Shown in pieces: positions 9,189 to 36,670 of a stretch of DNA of 49,047 bases; position 1 is the stretch's first letter, and each line of letters opens with the position of its first letter. The position numbers were made by a program, and so were the translations under genes. Below the pieces are notes generated by a model, which did not search any database, was not told the DNA's origin, and saw only the letters and a list, made by a program, of their open reading frames with translations. The DNA comes from Priapulus caudatus (taxonomy: Eukaryota > Priapulida > Priapulimorpha > Priapulimorphida > Priapulidae). The DNA lies in NCBI RefSeq assembly GCF_000485595.1, contig NW_014577106.1, positions 71,954-121,000 on the forward strand, given 5' to 3'.

Positions 9189-10504
9189 ATTGTAGTTACC
9201 TAATACCTGGATTGTGATTCTATTTGAGTGTACTTTTACTTAAGTGTTTTTTTAATAATGTTTGAGCTAGTGAATTACACAAATGTAACTAAATTTCTGT
9301 TGGTACTTTAAGGTAATTGAACTTTTAATTTGATTTTAGAAGACAGTGAAAAATATTCAGTCAACAAAAACATGACTATACTTTATATGCCATGTATATA
9401 TAATATGCAACTTGGTAAAGCCTAGAAAAACAATAATGGTGAGTGCAGGCACATGGCAGTGGAAATGCAACAGTATTGGCAATGAGTATACTTATGATTG
9501 AAGGTTGGAGGGGTGGAGTTTTTACGAAGCTTTACCTAGTGTTAGAATTCTCTTGTAAACAAGGTATTCCGAAGATGACCATTTACTTGTTGGTTAGATG
9601 CCTATAGTGTAGTTAGTTTTAGTACACCCGTATAGTTACTAACAGGGTTCTGCTCATTTACGTAATTCGTTGCTATATGGTCCTACATATTCAGCTTGGT
9701 TTCGTTGAATTTGTGAACGTGGTTTTCCACAAAACAATTTTTACGGTTCAGTCCCCTTGATAGATGTAATTTTTTCGCCGACACTTTATACTCCTACTTA
9801 TGAATAACGGTTTCTCTGTGACAGACACATTTGCATGCTGTGTTGTTGTACTTTTCATAATGTTTTTTCCTTAAATTGTTGATATTAGAATTTCGATAGT
9901 TGCTCGTTTGGTGTAAACAGTAAAAGAGAAGCGTGATCATGAGCATTCCTTTTGTTGTAAACTTGTGTTACACCAGAATTTCTGTTGAGTGAATTTGACC
10001 ATTTTAAATGCATGATTTACGAAATATATTTGTGAAAACAGGGTACAGTAGCTTTTATGATGAGTGAATTTGAACAATTTAAGTGTATGATTTACTAAAT
10101 GTAATAGATACCTAATTGTTAATTGTACATTCTATTATGAGAACAAAGGTTTGTGTATTTTCGAACTGTTCTTGTGCTATATATTTTTTGGATGAAAACA
10201 CAATGACCCGTGCTATTTCAGGTTAAACCACGAATATTATTTTACTGCTATTTTTTAATGGAACTATTTGTCACTTAATTTATGATTCGGAATTTTTATA
10301 GTATGTCTTGAGAGATTTGTAACCTGTTCACGTTGTTTCGTGTGGACAGTTTTCAGCTATTGAACCAACAGTATGAAAATAACTTTGATACATAGAAGCT
10401 AAGGATGTATGCGTTGTGTTAACTAGTTGACCGCACGTCTCGTTGTCCAGGTAATATATAATACAGAGTGGGAGGAACGGGCGGGGGTCTATTCCCAGTT
10501 TCGC
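9189..10504. other. 3' flank of the HMG-box gene, no further gene seen
   Basis: AT-rich sequence without credible open frames, probably including the 3' UTR. No canonical AATAAA signal was found by eye. Confidence 0.4.
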
Positions 10505-13500
10505 GTTAGAAGAGGGGAGGTACCTGCGTTAGAGGAGGGGAAGGTACCCGCGTTAGAGGAGGAGAAGGTACCCGCATTAGAGGAGGAGAAGGTACCCGCG
10601 TTAGAGGAGGGGAAGGTACCCGCATTAGAGGAGCAGAAGGTACCCGCATTAGAAGAGGGGAAGGTATTCGCGTTAGAGGAGGGGGAGGTACCCGCATTAG
10701 AGGAGGAGGAGGTACCCGTATTAGAGAAGGGGAAGGTACCCGCATTAGAGGAGGGGAAGGTACCCGCGTTAGAGGAAGGGAAGGTACCCGCGTTAGACGA
10801 GGAGAAGGTACCCGCGTTAGAGGATGGGAGGTGCCCGCATTAGAGGAAGGGAAGGTACCTGCGTTAGAGGAGGGGGAGGTAGCCGCGTTAGAGGAAGGGG
10901 AGATACCCGCGTTAGAGGAAGGGAAGGTACCCGCGTTAGAGAAGGGGGAGGTAGCCGCGTTAGAGGAGGGAAGGTGCCCGCGTTAGAGGAGGGGAACGTA
11001 CCCTCATTAGAGGAGGGGAAGGTACCCGCGTTAGAGGAAGGGAAGGTACCTGCGTTAGAGGAGGGGGAGGTACCCGTATTAGAGGAAGGGAAGGTACCCG
11101 CGTTAGAGGAGGGGGAGGTACCCGCATTAGAGGAAGGGAAGGTACCCGCGTTAGAGGAGGGGGAGGTAACCGCGTTAGAGGAAGGGAAGGTACCCGCGTT
11201 AGAGGAGGGGAACGTACCCTCATTAGAGGAGGGGAAGGTACCTGCGTTAGAGGAGGGGGAGGTACCCGTATTAGAGGAAGGGAAGGTAGCCGCGTTAGAG
11301 GAGGGAAGGTGCCCGCGTTAGAGGAAGGGAAGGTACCCGCGTTAGAGGAGGGAAGGTGCCCGCGTTAGAGGAAGGGAAGGTACCCGCATTAGAGGTGGGG
11401 AGGTACCCGCGTTAGAGGAGGGGGAGGTAGCCGCGTTAAAGGAAGGGGAGGTAGCCGCATTAGAGGAGGGGAAGGTACCCGCATTAGAGGAGGGGGAGGT
11501 ACCCGCGTTAGAGGAGGGGAGGTGCCCGCATTAGAGGAAGGAAAGGTATCCGCGTTACAGGAGGGGGAAGGTACCCGCGTTAGAGGGAGGGGAGGTACCC
11601 GCGTTAGAGGAGGGGGAGGTACCTGCGTTAGAGGAGGGAGAGGTACCCGTATTAGAGGAAGGGAAGGTACCTGCGTTAGAGGAGGAGAAGGTACCTACGT
11701 TAGAGGAAGGGAAGGTACCCGCGTTAGAGGAGGGAAGGTGCCCGCGTTAGAGGAAGAAAAGGCACCCGCGTTAGAGGAGGAGGAGGTACCCGTATTAGAG
11801 GAGGGGAAGATACCCGCGTTAGAGGAGGGAAGGTACCCGCGTTAGAGGAAGGGAAGGTACCCGCGTTAGAGGAGGGGGAGGTAGCCGCGTTAGAGGAGGG
11901 GAACGTACCCGCACTAGAGGAGGGGAAGGTACCCGCGTTAGAGGAGGGGGAGGTACCAGCGTTAGATGAGAAGATACCCGCGTTAGATGAAGGGGAGGTA
12001 CCCGCATTAGAGGAGGGGAAGGTACCCGCGTTAGAGGAGGAGGTACCCGCATTAGAGGAGGAGGAGGCACCCGCATTAGAGGAGGGGGAGGTAGCCGCGT
12101 TAGAGGCGGGGAAGGTACCCGCGTTAGAAGAAGGGAAGGAACCCGCGTTAGAGGGGAAGGTGCACACGTTAGAGGAGGAGGAGGTACCCGCGTTAGAGGA
12201 GGGGAAGGTACCAGCGTTAGAGGAAGATGAGGTGCCCGCGTCAGAGGAGGGGAAGGTACCCGCGTTTGAGGAGGGGGAAGTACCCGTGTTAGAGAAGGAG
12301 GTACCCGCGTTAGAGGACGGGAAGGAACCCGCGTTAGAGGAGGGGGAGGTACCCGTGTTAGAGCAGGAGGTACCCGCGTTAGAGGAGGGGAAGGAACCCG
12401 CGTTAGAGGAGGGGAAGGAACCCGCGTTACAGGAGGAGAAGGCACCCGCGTTAAAGGAGGGGGGTACCCGCGTTAGAGGAGGAGGTACCCGCGTTAGAGG
12501 AGGGGAAGGAACCCGCGTTAGAGGAGGGGAAGGAACCCGCGTTACAGGAGGNNNNNNNNNNAGATACGCGCGTTAGAGTAGTGAAGTTACTCGCTTTAGA
12601 GGAAGGGAAGGTACCCGCGTTAGAGGAGGGGGAGGTAGCCGCGTTAGAGGAGGGGAACGTACCCGCACTAGAGGAGGGGAAGGTACCCGCGTTAGAGGAG
12701 GGGGAGGTACCAGCGTTAGATGGGAAGATACCCGCGTTAGAGGAAGGGAAGGTTCCCGCGTTAGAGGAGGCGGAGGTAGCCGCGTTAGAGGAAGGGAAGG
12801 TACCCGCGTTAGAAGAGGGGGAGGTAGCCGCGTTAGAGGAGGGAAGGTGCCCGCGTTAGAGGAGGGGAGGTACCCGCATTAGAGGAAGGGAAGGTATCCG
12901 CGTTAGAGGAGGGGAGGTAGCCGCGTTAGAGGAAGGGAAGGTACCCGCGTTAGAGGAGGGGAGGTACCCGCGTTAGAGGAAGGGAAGGTACCCGCGTTAG
13001 AGGAGGGGGAGGTAGCCGCGTTAGAGGAGGGAAGGGTACCTCTCCCTCCTCTAACGCGGGTACCTTCCCCTCCTCTAACGCGGGTACCTTCCCTTCCTCT
13101 AACGCGGGTATCTTCTCATCTAACGCTGGTACCTCCCCCTCCTCTAACGCGGGTACCTTCCCCTCCTCTAGTGCGGGTACGGGAACCCGCGTTAGAGGGG
13201 AAGGTGCACACGTTAGAGGAGGAGGAGGTACCCGCGTTAGAGGAGGGGAAGGTACCAGCGTTAGAGGAAGATGAGGTGCCCGCGTCAGAGGAGGGGAAGG
13301 TACCCGCGTTTGAGGAGGGGGAAGTACCCGTGTTAGAGAAGGAGGTACCCGCGTTAGAGGACGGGAAGGAACCCGCGTTAGAGGAGGTGGAGGTACCCGT
13401 GTTAGAGGAGGAGGTACCCGCGTTAGAGGAGGAGGTACCCGCATTAGAGGAAGGGAGGAAACCCGCGTTAGAGGAGGGAAGGTACCCGTGTTAGAGGAGG

Positions 13501-13790
13501 GGAAGGAACTTGCGTTAGAGGAGGGGGAAGTACCCGTGTTAGAGGAGGAGGTACCCGTGTTAGAGGAGGAGGTACCCGTGTTAGAGGAGGAGGTACCCGC
13601 GTTAGAGGAAGGGAAGGAACCCGCGTTAGAGGAAGGGGAGGTACCCGTGTTAGAGGAGGAGAAAGTACCCGCGTTAGAAGAGGGGGAGGTGCCCGCGTTA
13701 TAGGAGGAGAAGGTACCCGTGTTAGAGGAGGGGGAGGTACCCGCGTTAGAGGAGGGGAACTCACCCGCGTTAGGGAAGGGGGAGGTAGAG
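10505..13790. repeat. 24-bp minisatellite array
   Basis: About 135 head-to-tail units of a G/A-rich 24-bp motif (GTTAGAGGAGGGGAAGGTAC plus CCGC), with variants such as GGGGGAGG, GTAGCC and 18- or 21-base short units. Most unit lengths are multiples of three, so all strands give long low-complexity open frames (VPALEEGK, TRVPSPPL). These are a by-product of the repeat, not genes. The array has ten Ns at 12552-12561, an inverted block at 13037-13180 and larger internal duplications. Confidence 0.95.
13037..13180 (-). repeat. Inverted block inside the minisatellite
   Basis: The repeat switches to its reverse complement (CTCCTCTAACGCGGGTACC units) for about 144 bases and then returns to the forward orientation. 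The block includes the variant CTCATCTAACGCTGGTACC, the complement of unusual units near 11940-11985. The following 13181-13400 is a near copy of 12137-12350. Confidence 0.85.
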
Positions 13791-13815
13791 GCGGTAAGGG
13801 GAAGACGAATGCAGT

Positions 13816-14045
13816 CAGGTAAAGGGGAAAATGTGCAGGTAAAGGGGAAGATGTGCAGGTAAATGGGAAGATGTGCAGGTAAAGGGCAAGATGTGCAGGT
13901 AAAGGGGAAGATGTGCAGGTAAAGGGGAAGATGTGCAGGTAAAGGGGAAGATGTGCAGGTAAAGAGGAAGATGTGCAGGTAAATGGGAAGATGTGCAGGT
14001 AAAGGGGAAGATGTGCAGGTAAAGGGGAAGATGTGCAGCTAAATG
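13816..14045. repeat. 20-bp minisatellite array
   Basis: About eleven copies of GTAAAGGGGAAGATGTGCAG, nearly identical, with single-base variants (AAATGGG, AAAGAGG, GGGCAAG). It abuts the end of the 24-bp array. Confidence 0.93.
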
Positions 14046-15722
14046 AGGAGGTGGGTCAGGTGGAGTAAGTAGGACGGAAAGAAAATGCCAGCGGGAAGGT
14101 TGAGAAAGCTTGACCGCCATGAGTAGAACTCGATCGCTCTACCCGTGTAGCTCTATGGGAGAACCTAGAGGTGGCAGGGAAGACAGTAAAAGGAGAAGGT
14201 CGAGTAGGTAGAGAAGAGAAAGAAAGAGAGAGAGAGAGGCGTGCTAAAAACACCAAGCAGCGTGGTTTCGCAGTGTACAGCCATAGTTTATTCATTCATG
14301 TATCATAGTCAAAACCAAAATCACCGAGTTTAAATTACGGGCGATCTGCCCTGGTGCAACCGTACAAGATTAAAAAAATCGCTGGGCCCAGTTATTTACA
14401 TTTGACCTGATTTCCACCAGTAAGGACGTGCCTCCTGCAGCAGGCACTGCAGATTTTCCTCATGTAAATCAAGTGTGCCCATCTCACCAGTAGATGATAC
14501 GTCATGTTGTAAACGCAAACGTTAGACTCTGTGTTAGACTACCCTAGTAGTGTGGTGTCGAAATTCGCGGGGGGTGGGGTGTGAATAATTTCCTGAATAA
14601 GTTACATGTACACGTATTTGCGATAGTTATGTCCCATGTTTTATTGCATCAAGTCATCTCCCTCATACTGACCCATTCACCAGTTCCGGGACAGGCATTG
14701 GTTCCCCTGGTTCAAGATTCAGAGAAAAATTATAGGACTATGTGCATGTATAAGCAGAGGCAAGGTAATAACAGAATAATATAATATGATATTACCCGAT
14801 ATAATACACATTTGAAGTGAACACGGAAATATCAATTGGAAACAAGATATAGCTAGTAAACAATGTAATAATGACAGAGTATTTACAACCACACAAAATC
14901 GTAAGCTTAAACATACGACTGCTGTGTATGGAACAATAATGCCGTGTGACACATCTGTAACCAACCACGGAGGTTTATTGCTTGATGAGAATAGGCCCTA
15001 TAGTATAATATCACAATTAATCACAAATGAATAGTCATTGAAAACGTACTCCTTGGTTGGTCTTATACTACTTTCGACGTTATTCGATCTACGTTGCATC
15101 GTGATTGTATAAATATGCAGGCAACTGTATGGGTGGATTCAAATGAGGAAGTTCTAGCGTGTCGGCATCCTCTTTTGACTTTAGACCGAATTTTTCCAGT
15201 GTGCGACGAAAAACTGTTTCAGTTGAAATAGAACAAAGTTCTTCAAAATAGAAAATATGTAACGAGAATCTATTGGATTGTAAACGTATTTCTCTTAAAA
15301 AAAACCACTTGTGTGTACCCTGTTCCCCCATGACCTTCTTTAGCCACTCCATGCACACTCACCTGACTCTCCTATACAGAATTGGATTCGCCCAGAACAA
15401 TTAGCGCCTGTCAGCCGTACGTAACAGTTTATGTAATCAGGAGTGCACAGACAGATTAACACCGCCATTAGCACTGACACTGTTACTGACATTAATACTG
15501 CCATTGACATTGGAACTGAAATTGACACTGACATTGACATTGACATTAACAAATAATCCTGGTGTAATTGATATGAGGAAACCCACGCTAGCACTCACGA
15601 CTCACGACTTCACATGAGAAAAAGAGTACACGTAAATAGAGAAAAAAGGTGTGACCGACATTTCGACCTACTCAGCTTTCTCAGACACTGAAATCGGACC
15701 TATATAGACTATAGTCCAATTT
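14046..15722. other. Receptor 3' flank, no confident gene
   Basis: This region lies downstream of the receptor stop codon on the minus strand and should include its 3' UTR. TTTATT at 14973-14978 and 14287-14292 reads as AATAAA on the minus strand, so either could be a poly(A) signal. A minus-strand stretch of about 50 bases at 15364-15413 has an AG before it and a GTGAGT donor after it (ANCSGRIQFCIGES in its open phase), but no partner exons were found. A GACATT hexamer repeat lies at about 15500-15550. Confidence 0.35.
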
Positions 15723-32190
<16,468 letters not shown>

Positions 32191-32194
32191 CGTG

Positions 32195-32620
32195 TTTGCA
32201 GCTTTTCGCTCCGGCTGAAACAATACAACGCCTCTTAGACGCCGCTTCACCCTTCGTTTCGCGCTTGCACTCGTAGCGGACTTTTCGTCGCGGTCTAGCG
32301 TAAAGATGCTAGCGCGGCTTCCAGTTCAGTGAGCGTGTCATTGGCGAAATGATTTCGTATACAATGAATCAGTGCGCGCAGCCTCGCTGCGTGGAGGTCG
32401 CGGCCCGCGAGCATCGGCGAAGAGACGAGCAAATTATTGCACTGATTTTTCAGAGAGTTTACCAAGTGCGCGATTTTTTTTCCGACCCGCTGTAGCCTGA
32501 GCTACTTCAGCGGGCGTGCATTACCGAGTCGACGCGCTGAGAGTCGACACGAGACGCTGGTGCTCTTTCATCAGCGTCTTCAAGCTTCGCACCGATGTGT
32601 GCATCTAACGCTAGAGCTTT
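32195..32620 (-). promoter_or_regulatory. GC/CpG-rich 5' region of the receptor gene
   Basis: This stretch is strikingly richer in CG dinucleotides than its surroundings and lies directly upstream of the signal-peptide ATG. It is probably 5' UTR and core promoter. A related block lies in copy 2 (about 39790-40300). No individual promoter element could be assigned. Confidence 0.4.
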
Positions 32621-34428
32621 CGCTGCGCACATCCTGAGATTTTCTACAGCAGAGATTATCCAACTTCAAATATCTCGTCATGTTTTTCCAAAAATGGCAG
32701 TATCGCACGCGAAAGGTCAAATGAATCATACGAACATCAAATGCCTTGATCGAAAATACCTACTTGAAACAGCAAAATAATGGTACAGTGTGCCGATATC
32801 CGGAATTGTGCTATACGCAATAGCAATTTTCTCCGCTTGCGACCAAAAGAATCATGCACAATTAATATGCGAGGTATAGCGTAGATAGCGAGAAAGTCAA
32901 TAATATATAATACAGATTTAAGATCATTTAACAGTATAACGTGCAACGTATACCAGAAAACAACGCCAATGCTAATAGAGATGACCTAGTATACGACTAT
33001 CCCCATAATATACATAATAACAATGTTATATAACAGGATTCCACTATCAACTCTTTGTGACAAGAATATATGTTCTACTAATATACTAAATACAATCAAA
33101 TGTATAATAAATATCATAGTATTATGTATATATATTCGTACTAATAATCATGTAAATGTAATCAAATAAACATAGATATAATAATATAGTGTACAACACA
33201 AGTAGTATAATACTAGTAGTACAATAGTATGCTAGGGCTATTAAGAGTAGCAACTATAGCGCGTCAATATCAACAATACTCATCCTCATATGACAGATAA
33301 CGCGTTTGGAAGGAGAAGTTCAAGTCGTAGTGCAACATGCATCTGCCCCACACACGGCAGTGTCTACGATATGGGGGCGGAAGAATCGGAAATGAACCCA
33401 CACGAAGTTGTGTACAAAGCCAGCTGACTTTACTTGAGAGTCAATTTTGTCAATTACAGGCGATATACTGCGGCACTTCGGCAAAAGCCATTTACAGCAG
33501 ACGTTCTCGACCTGAATGGGAAGTGTGCTCTGAATGGAAGAAGTTAATTTAATAATCGTAATGAAATTGATTGCCCATGGCTAAGCCGCATACTTAGTGC
33601 GCTCAGGGCAGACTTAATTACCGAGAAATTATGTAAAGCAATGTTGGCGGAGTACTAATTATAGGATAGCCGCTCATGCGTCCACACGCGACACGTAAGA
33701 TGACAAAGACGTGAATGTGAGACCAGAACCTCTCGTTCTTTAAATGATCTGCACGGAGAAACGTTAACGAGCAACGTTCTATATGTAGGCAACAGCGGTT
33801 ACTCGTGCCGCCATAGCAGTAATTAACAACAAACGACGGCGGACGCAGCGTGAATTTCAATGAAGTAGTTCGTTTAACAGTTTGTTTATCATTTTGTATA
33901 TTCAATTTTGAGCTCATTAGTTATCTACTCGTTCTTCACTCTTTCCGCGCGTCAATCATCTATTAGATTATTCCTCATTAAGTGCATATTGAACAACTTA
34001 TTTAGTGCGCATACGTCTCTGTATGAAGCAAGATACTCGGCGCAAAGGCACGCGCACATCCTACGTTTAGATATTCAGCTAGCAATGCAGCTACAACACA
34101 GTACGACAATACCACAACACTAGTACGCGACGACATGGCTACATGGTCACACGACCACACGACAGTACGACAATACCACAACACTAGTACGCGACGACAT
34201 GGCTACATGGTCACACGACCACACGACAGTACGACAATACCACAACACTAGTACGCGACGACATGGCTACATGGCCACACGACCAAACGACAGTACGACA
34301 ATACCACAACACTCGTACGCAACGACATGGCTACATGGCCACACGACCACACGACCACACGACAGTACGACAATACGACAATACCACAACACTAGTACGC
34401 GACGACATGGCTACATGGCCACACGACT

Positions 34429-34465
34429 AGGGTCCCTGTATACAGAACCTGTATATAGGGACCCT
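34429..34465. repeat. Hairpin insert in the 64-bp array
   Basis: AGGGTCCCTGTATA, a 9-base loop, then TATATAGGGACCCT: 13 of 14 positions pair. The same insert recurs at 35276-35312, and in corrupted form near 42280-42316 and 42944-42982 in copy 2. Confidence 0.85.
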
Positions 34466-35275
34466 ACACACGACCACACGACAGTACGACAATACGACAA
34501 TACCACAACACTAGTACGCGACGACATGGCTACATGGCCACACGACCACACGACAGTACGACAATACCACAATACCACAACACTAGTACGCGACGACATG
34601 GCCACACGACCACACGACAGTACGACAATACCACAACACTCGTACGCGACGACATGGCTACATGGCCACACGACCACACGACAGTACGACAATACGACAA
34701 TACCACAACACTAGTACGCGACGACATGGCCACATGGCCACACGACCACACGACAGTACGANNNNNNNNNNNNNNNNNNNNNNNNNNNNNNNNNNNNNNN
34801 NNNNNNNNNNNNNNNNNNNNNNNNNNNNNNNNNNNNNNNNNNNNNNNNNNNNNNNNNNNNNNNNNNNNNNNNACGACAGTACGACAATTACAACAACATC
34901 TAGTACGCGACGACATGGCCTACATGCGCACACGACCACACGACAGTAGACAATACGACAATACCACAACACTAGTACGCGACGGACATGGCTACATGGC
35001 CACACGACCACACGAGCAGTACGACCAATACCACACACTAGTACGCGACGACATGGCTACATTGGCCACACGACCAACGACAGTACGACAATACCACAAC
35101 ACTCGTACGCAACGACAGTGGCTACATGGGCACACGACAGTACGACAATACGACAATACCACAACACTAGTACGCAACGACATGGCTACATGGCCACACG
35201 ACCACACGACAGTACGACAATACGACAATACCACAACACTAGTACGCGACGACATGGCTACATGGCCACACGACT

Positions 35276-35312
35276 AGGGTCCCTGTATACAGAACCTGTA
35301 TATAGGGACCCT
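35276..35312. repeat. Second hairpin insert in the 64-bp array
   Basis: Identical to 34429-34465 and placed at the same position of the 64-bp unit, so it was amplified with a larger block. Confidence 0.85.
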
Positions 35313-36116
35313 ACACACGACCACACGACAGTACGACAATACCACAACACTAGTACGCAACGACATGGCTACATGGCCACACGACCACACGACAGTACGA
35401 CAGCACGACGATACGCGGCTACGCGGTACACGACAACATGACAATATGAGTTCGCACTACAATACGACAACACGGCTCACGGCTTGGCTACACGGATACA
35501 AACATTTCCCAATCGGCACATCAATTGCGTCTAGTCCCAGACCACTCAACTAACAGCCTTTAAACGGCTTGTCTAAATGCTGCTTATCGTCATTAGATCT
35601 AATTTTACGGCTGCACGCACGCGTCCCCTCATGCCGGCTCGACCGATATTTCCTCTCCCGGGTTATTTCAAACATCGCTGAGTTCAACGGCAGTGTGTAT
35701 CTGCTCCGATTCACCAGTCAACACGTGACATCAATCCGTTCAGATAAGGTCCGCTCTCACGAAATTCTGTCGTTTAATTAAAGAAATTTTAAGTCCTTAA
35801 TATTTAGTTTAAATTTCCCTATTGACGGTAGGCTTAGTCTATGTTTATCAGCATCCGTGCATGTGCGCGTATATAGTTTTGTCTTGTCGCAGTTTGTATT
35901 TTCAGGTTTTTAATGGAGGATTTATAATTTTACTTGATTAGGCCAAATTTATTCAGAATGTTAATTCCTTTGCGCGTATATCGCGTGCCCACAATAAAGT
36001 CGCCTGAAATGAGTAGATAAGGAGTAAGATTTCTCTAAGACACGCGGTCTATTGTCAATAAATGCTATCTTAATATAATCATTATTTATATCCCTCCTAC
36101 AATTGTATTAAATCCG

Positions 36117-36119
36117 CCG

Positions 36120-36180
<61 letters not shown>

Positions 36181-36200
36181 TTGTCTTTCTGTCTATCTGA
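36117..36200. repeat. (CTGT)n microsatellite
   Basis: About 18 tetranucleotide units with CTGTTTGT variants at the right. The copy-2 counterpart is at about 43872-43960. Confidence 0.93.
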
Positions 36201-36533
36201 CTGTGGTCCTTCTGTTGATGATGGTTAAGAAGAAGACAGCGACGAAAACGACGATGACGATAATAATAAATATGATCCTGGTAAGAATGATGATAATCGT
36301 AATAATAATAATAATAATAATAATAATTATTATTATTATTATTATACAGCATACTTGTATACTCTATATACTTATATATTGTATACTTGTATATTCTTGT
36401 ATACTTGTATACTTGTATAAGTCACGAAAGCGGAAGGTACTTGCGAAATAGAATGCGTGCATAACTTTAAGAGCCATATTGAAATACATGGAACTTTTAC
36501 AACAACAAAAAACGATAAATGTTTCATATTTAC

Positions 36534-36670
36534 CGCCATATCCGGGACGTAGCCTTTTATCGTATCCATCAAGAAGGCCATCCAGAATTTTCGACATGTT
36601 GCGCGCTCTTTCTAATGCATGCCCATTATTACTCTGCGCGAATTTGCTTGTCAGCACACCTGTACAAAAT
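36534..36670 (-). CDS. Receptor exon 2, intact form (copy 2)
   Basis: After the acceptor TTTTCTGCAG the exon completes the signal peptide (FCTGVLTSKFAQS), then reads ERARNMSKILDGLLDGYDKR and LRPGYGG. LLDGYD-x-R-L-R-P-x-x-G-G is the conserved start of GABA-A-class subunits. The donor is GTAAAT; it ends one base into a Gly codon that exon 3 completes. Its position is puzzling: it lies 5' of the only intact exon 1 in gene direction. Confidence 0.85.

Larger units (their letters stand above)
34101..35440. repeat. 64-bp minisatellite array (copy 1)
   Basis: Units read GTACGACAATACCACAACAC, TAGTACGCGACGACATGGCT, ACATGGCCACACGACCACAC, GACA. The array is interrupted by 111 Ns (34762-34872) and twice by a hairpin insert. 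Long open frames on both strands (MATWPHDHTT, SSRTSVVVL) come from the repeat and are not genes. Confidence 0.95.

Noticed and set aside
10427-13764. Long open frames (VPALEEGK or TRVPSPPL repeats) on both strands
   Set aside because: They arise because the 24-bp minisatellite unit is a multiple of three. They appear in several frames and both strands, with no start context, splice sites or non-repeat domain.
15089-15358. 89-codon minus-strand open frame downstream of the receptor stop
   Set aside because: No known motif; it lies in the likely 3' UTR of the receptor and has no supporting exon partner.
34199-35277. 247-aa and related open frames (MATWPHDHTTVRQY)
   Set aside because: Read-through of the 64-bp satellite in several frames, and partly across Ns. 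No protein family features.
34101-35440. CRISPR-like array
   Set aside because: The repeats are directly adjacent with no unique spacers, and the genome is eukaryotic.
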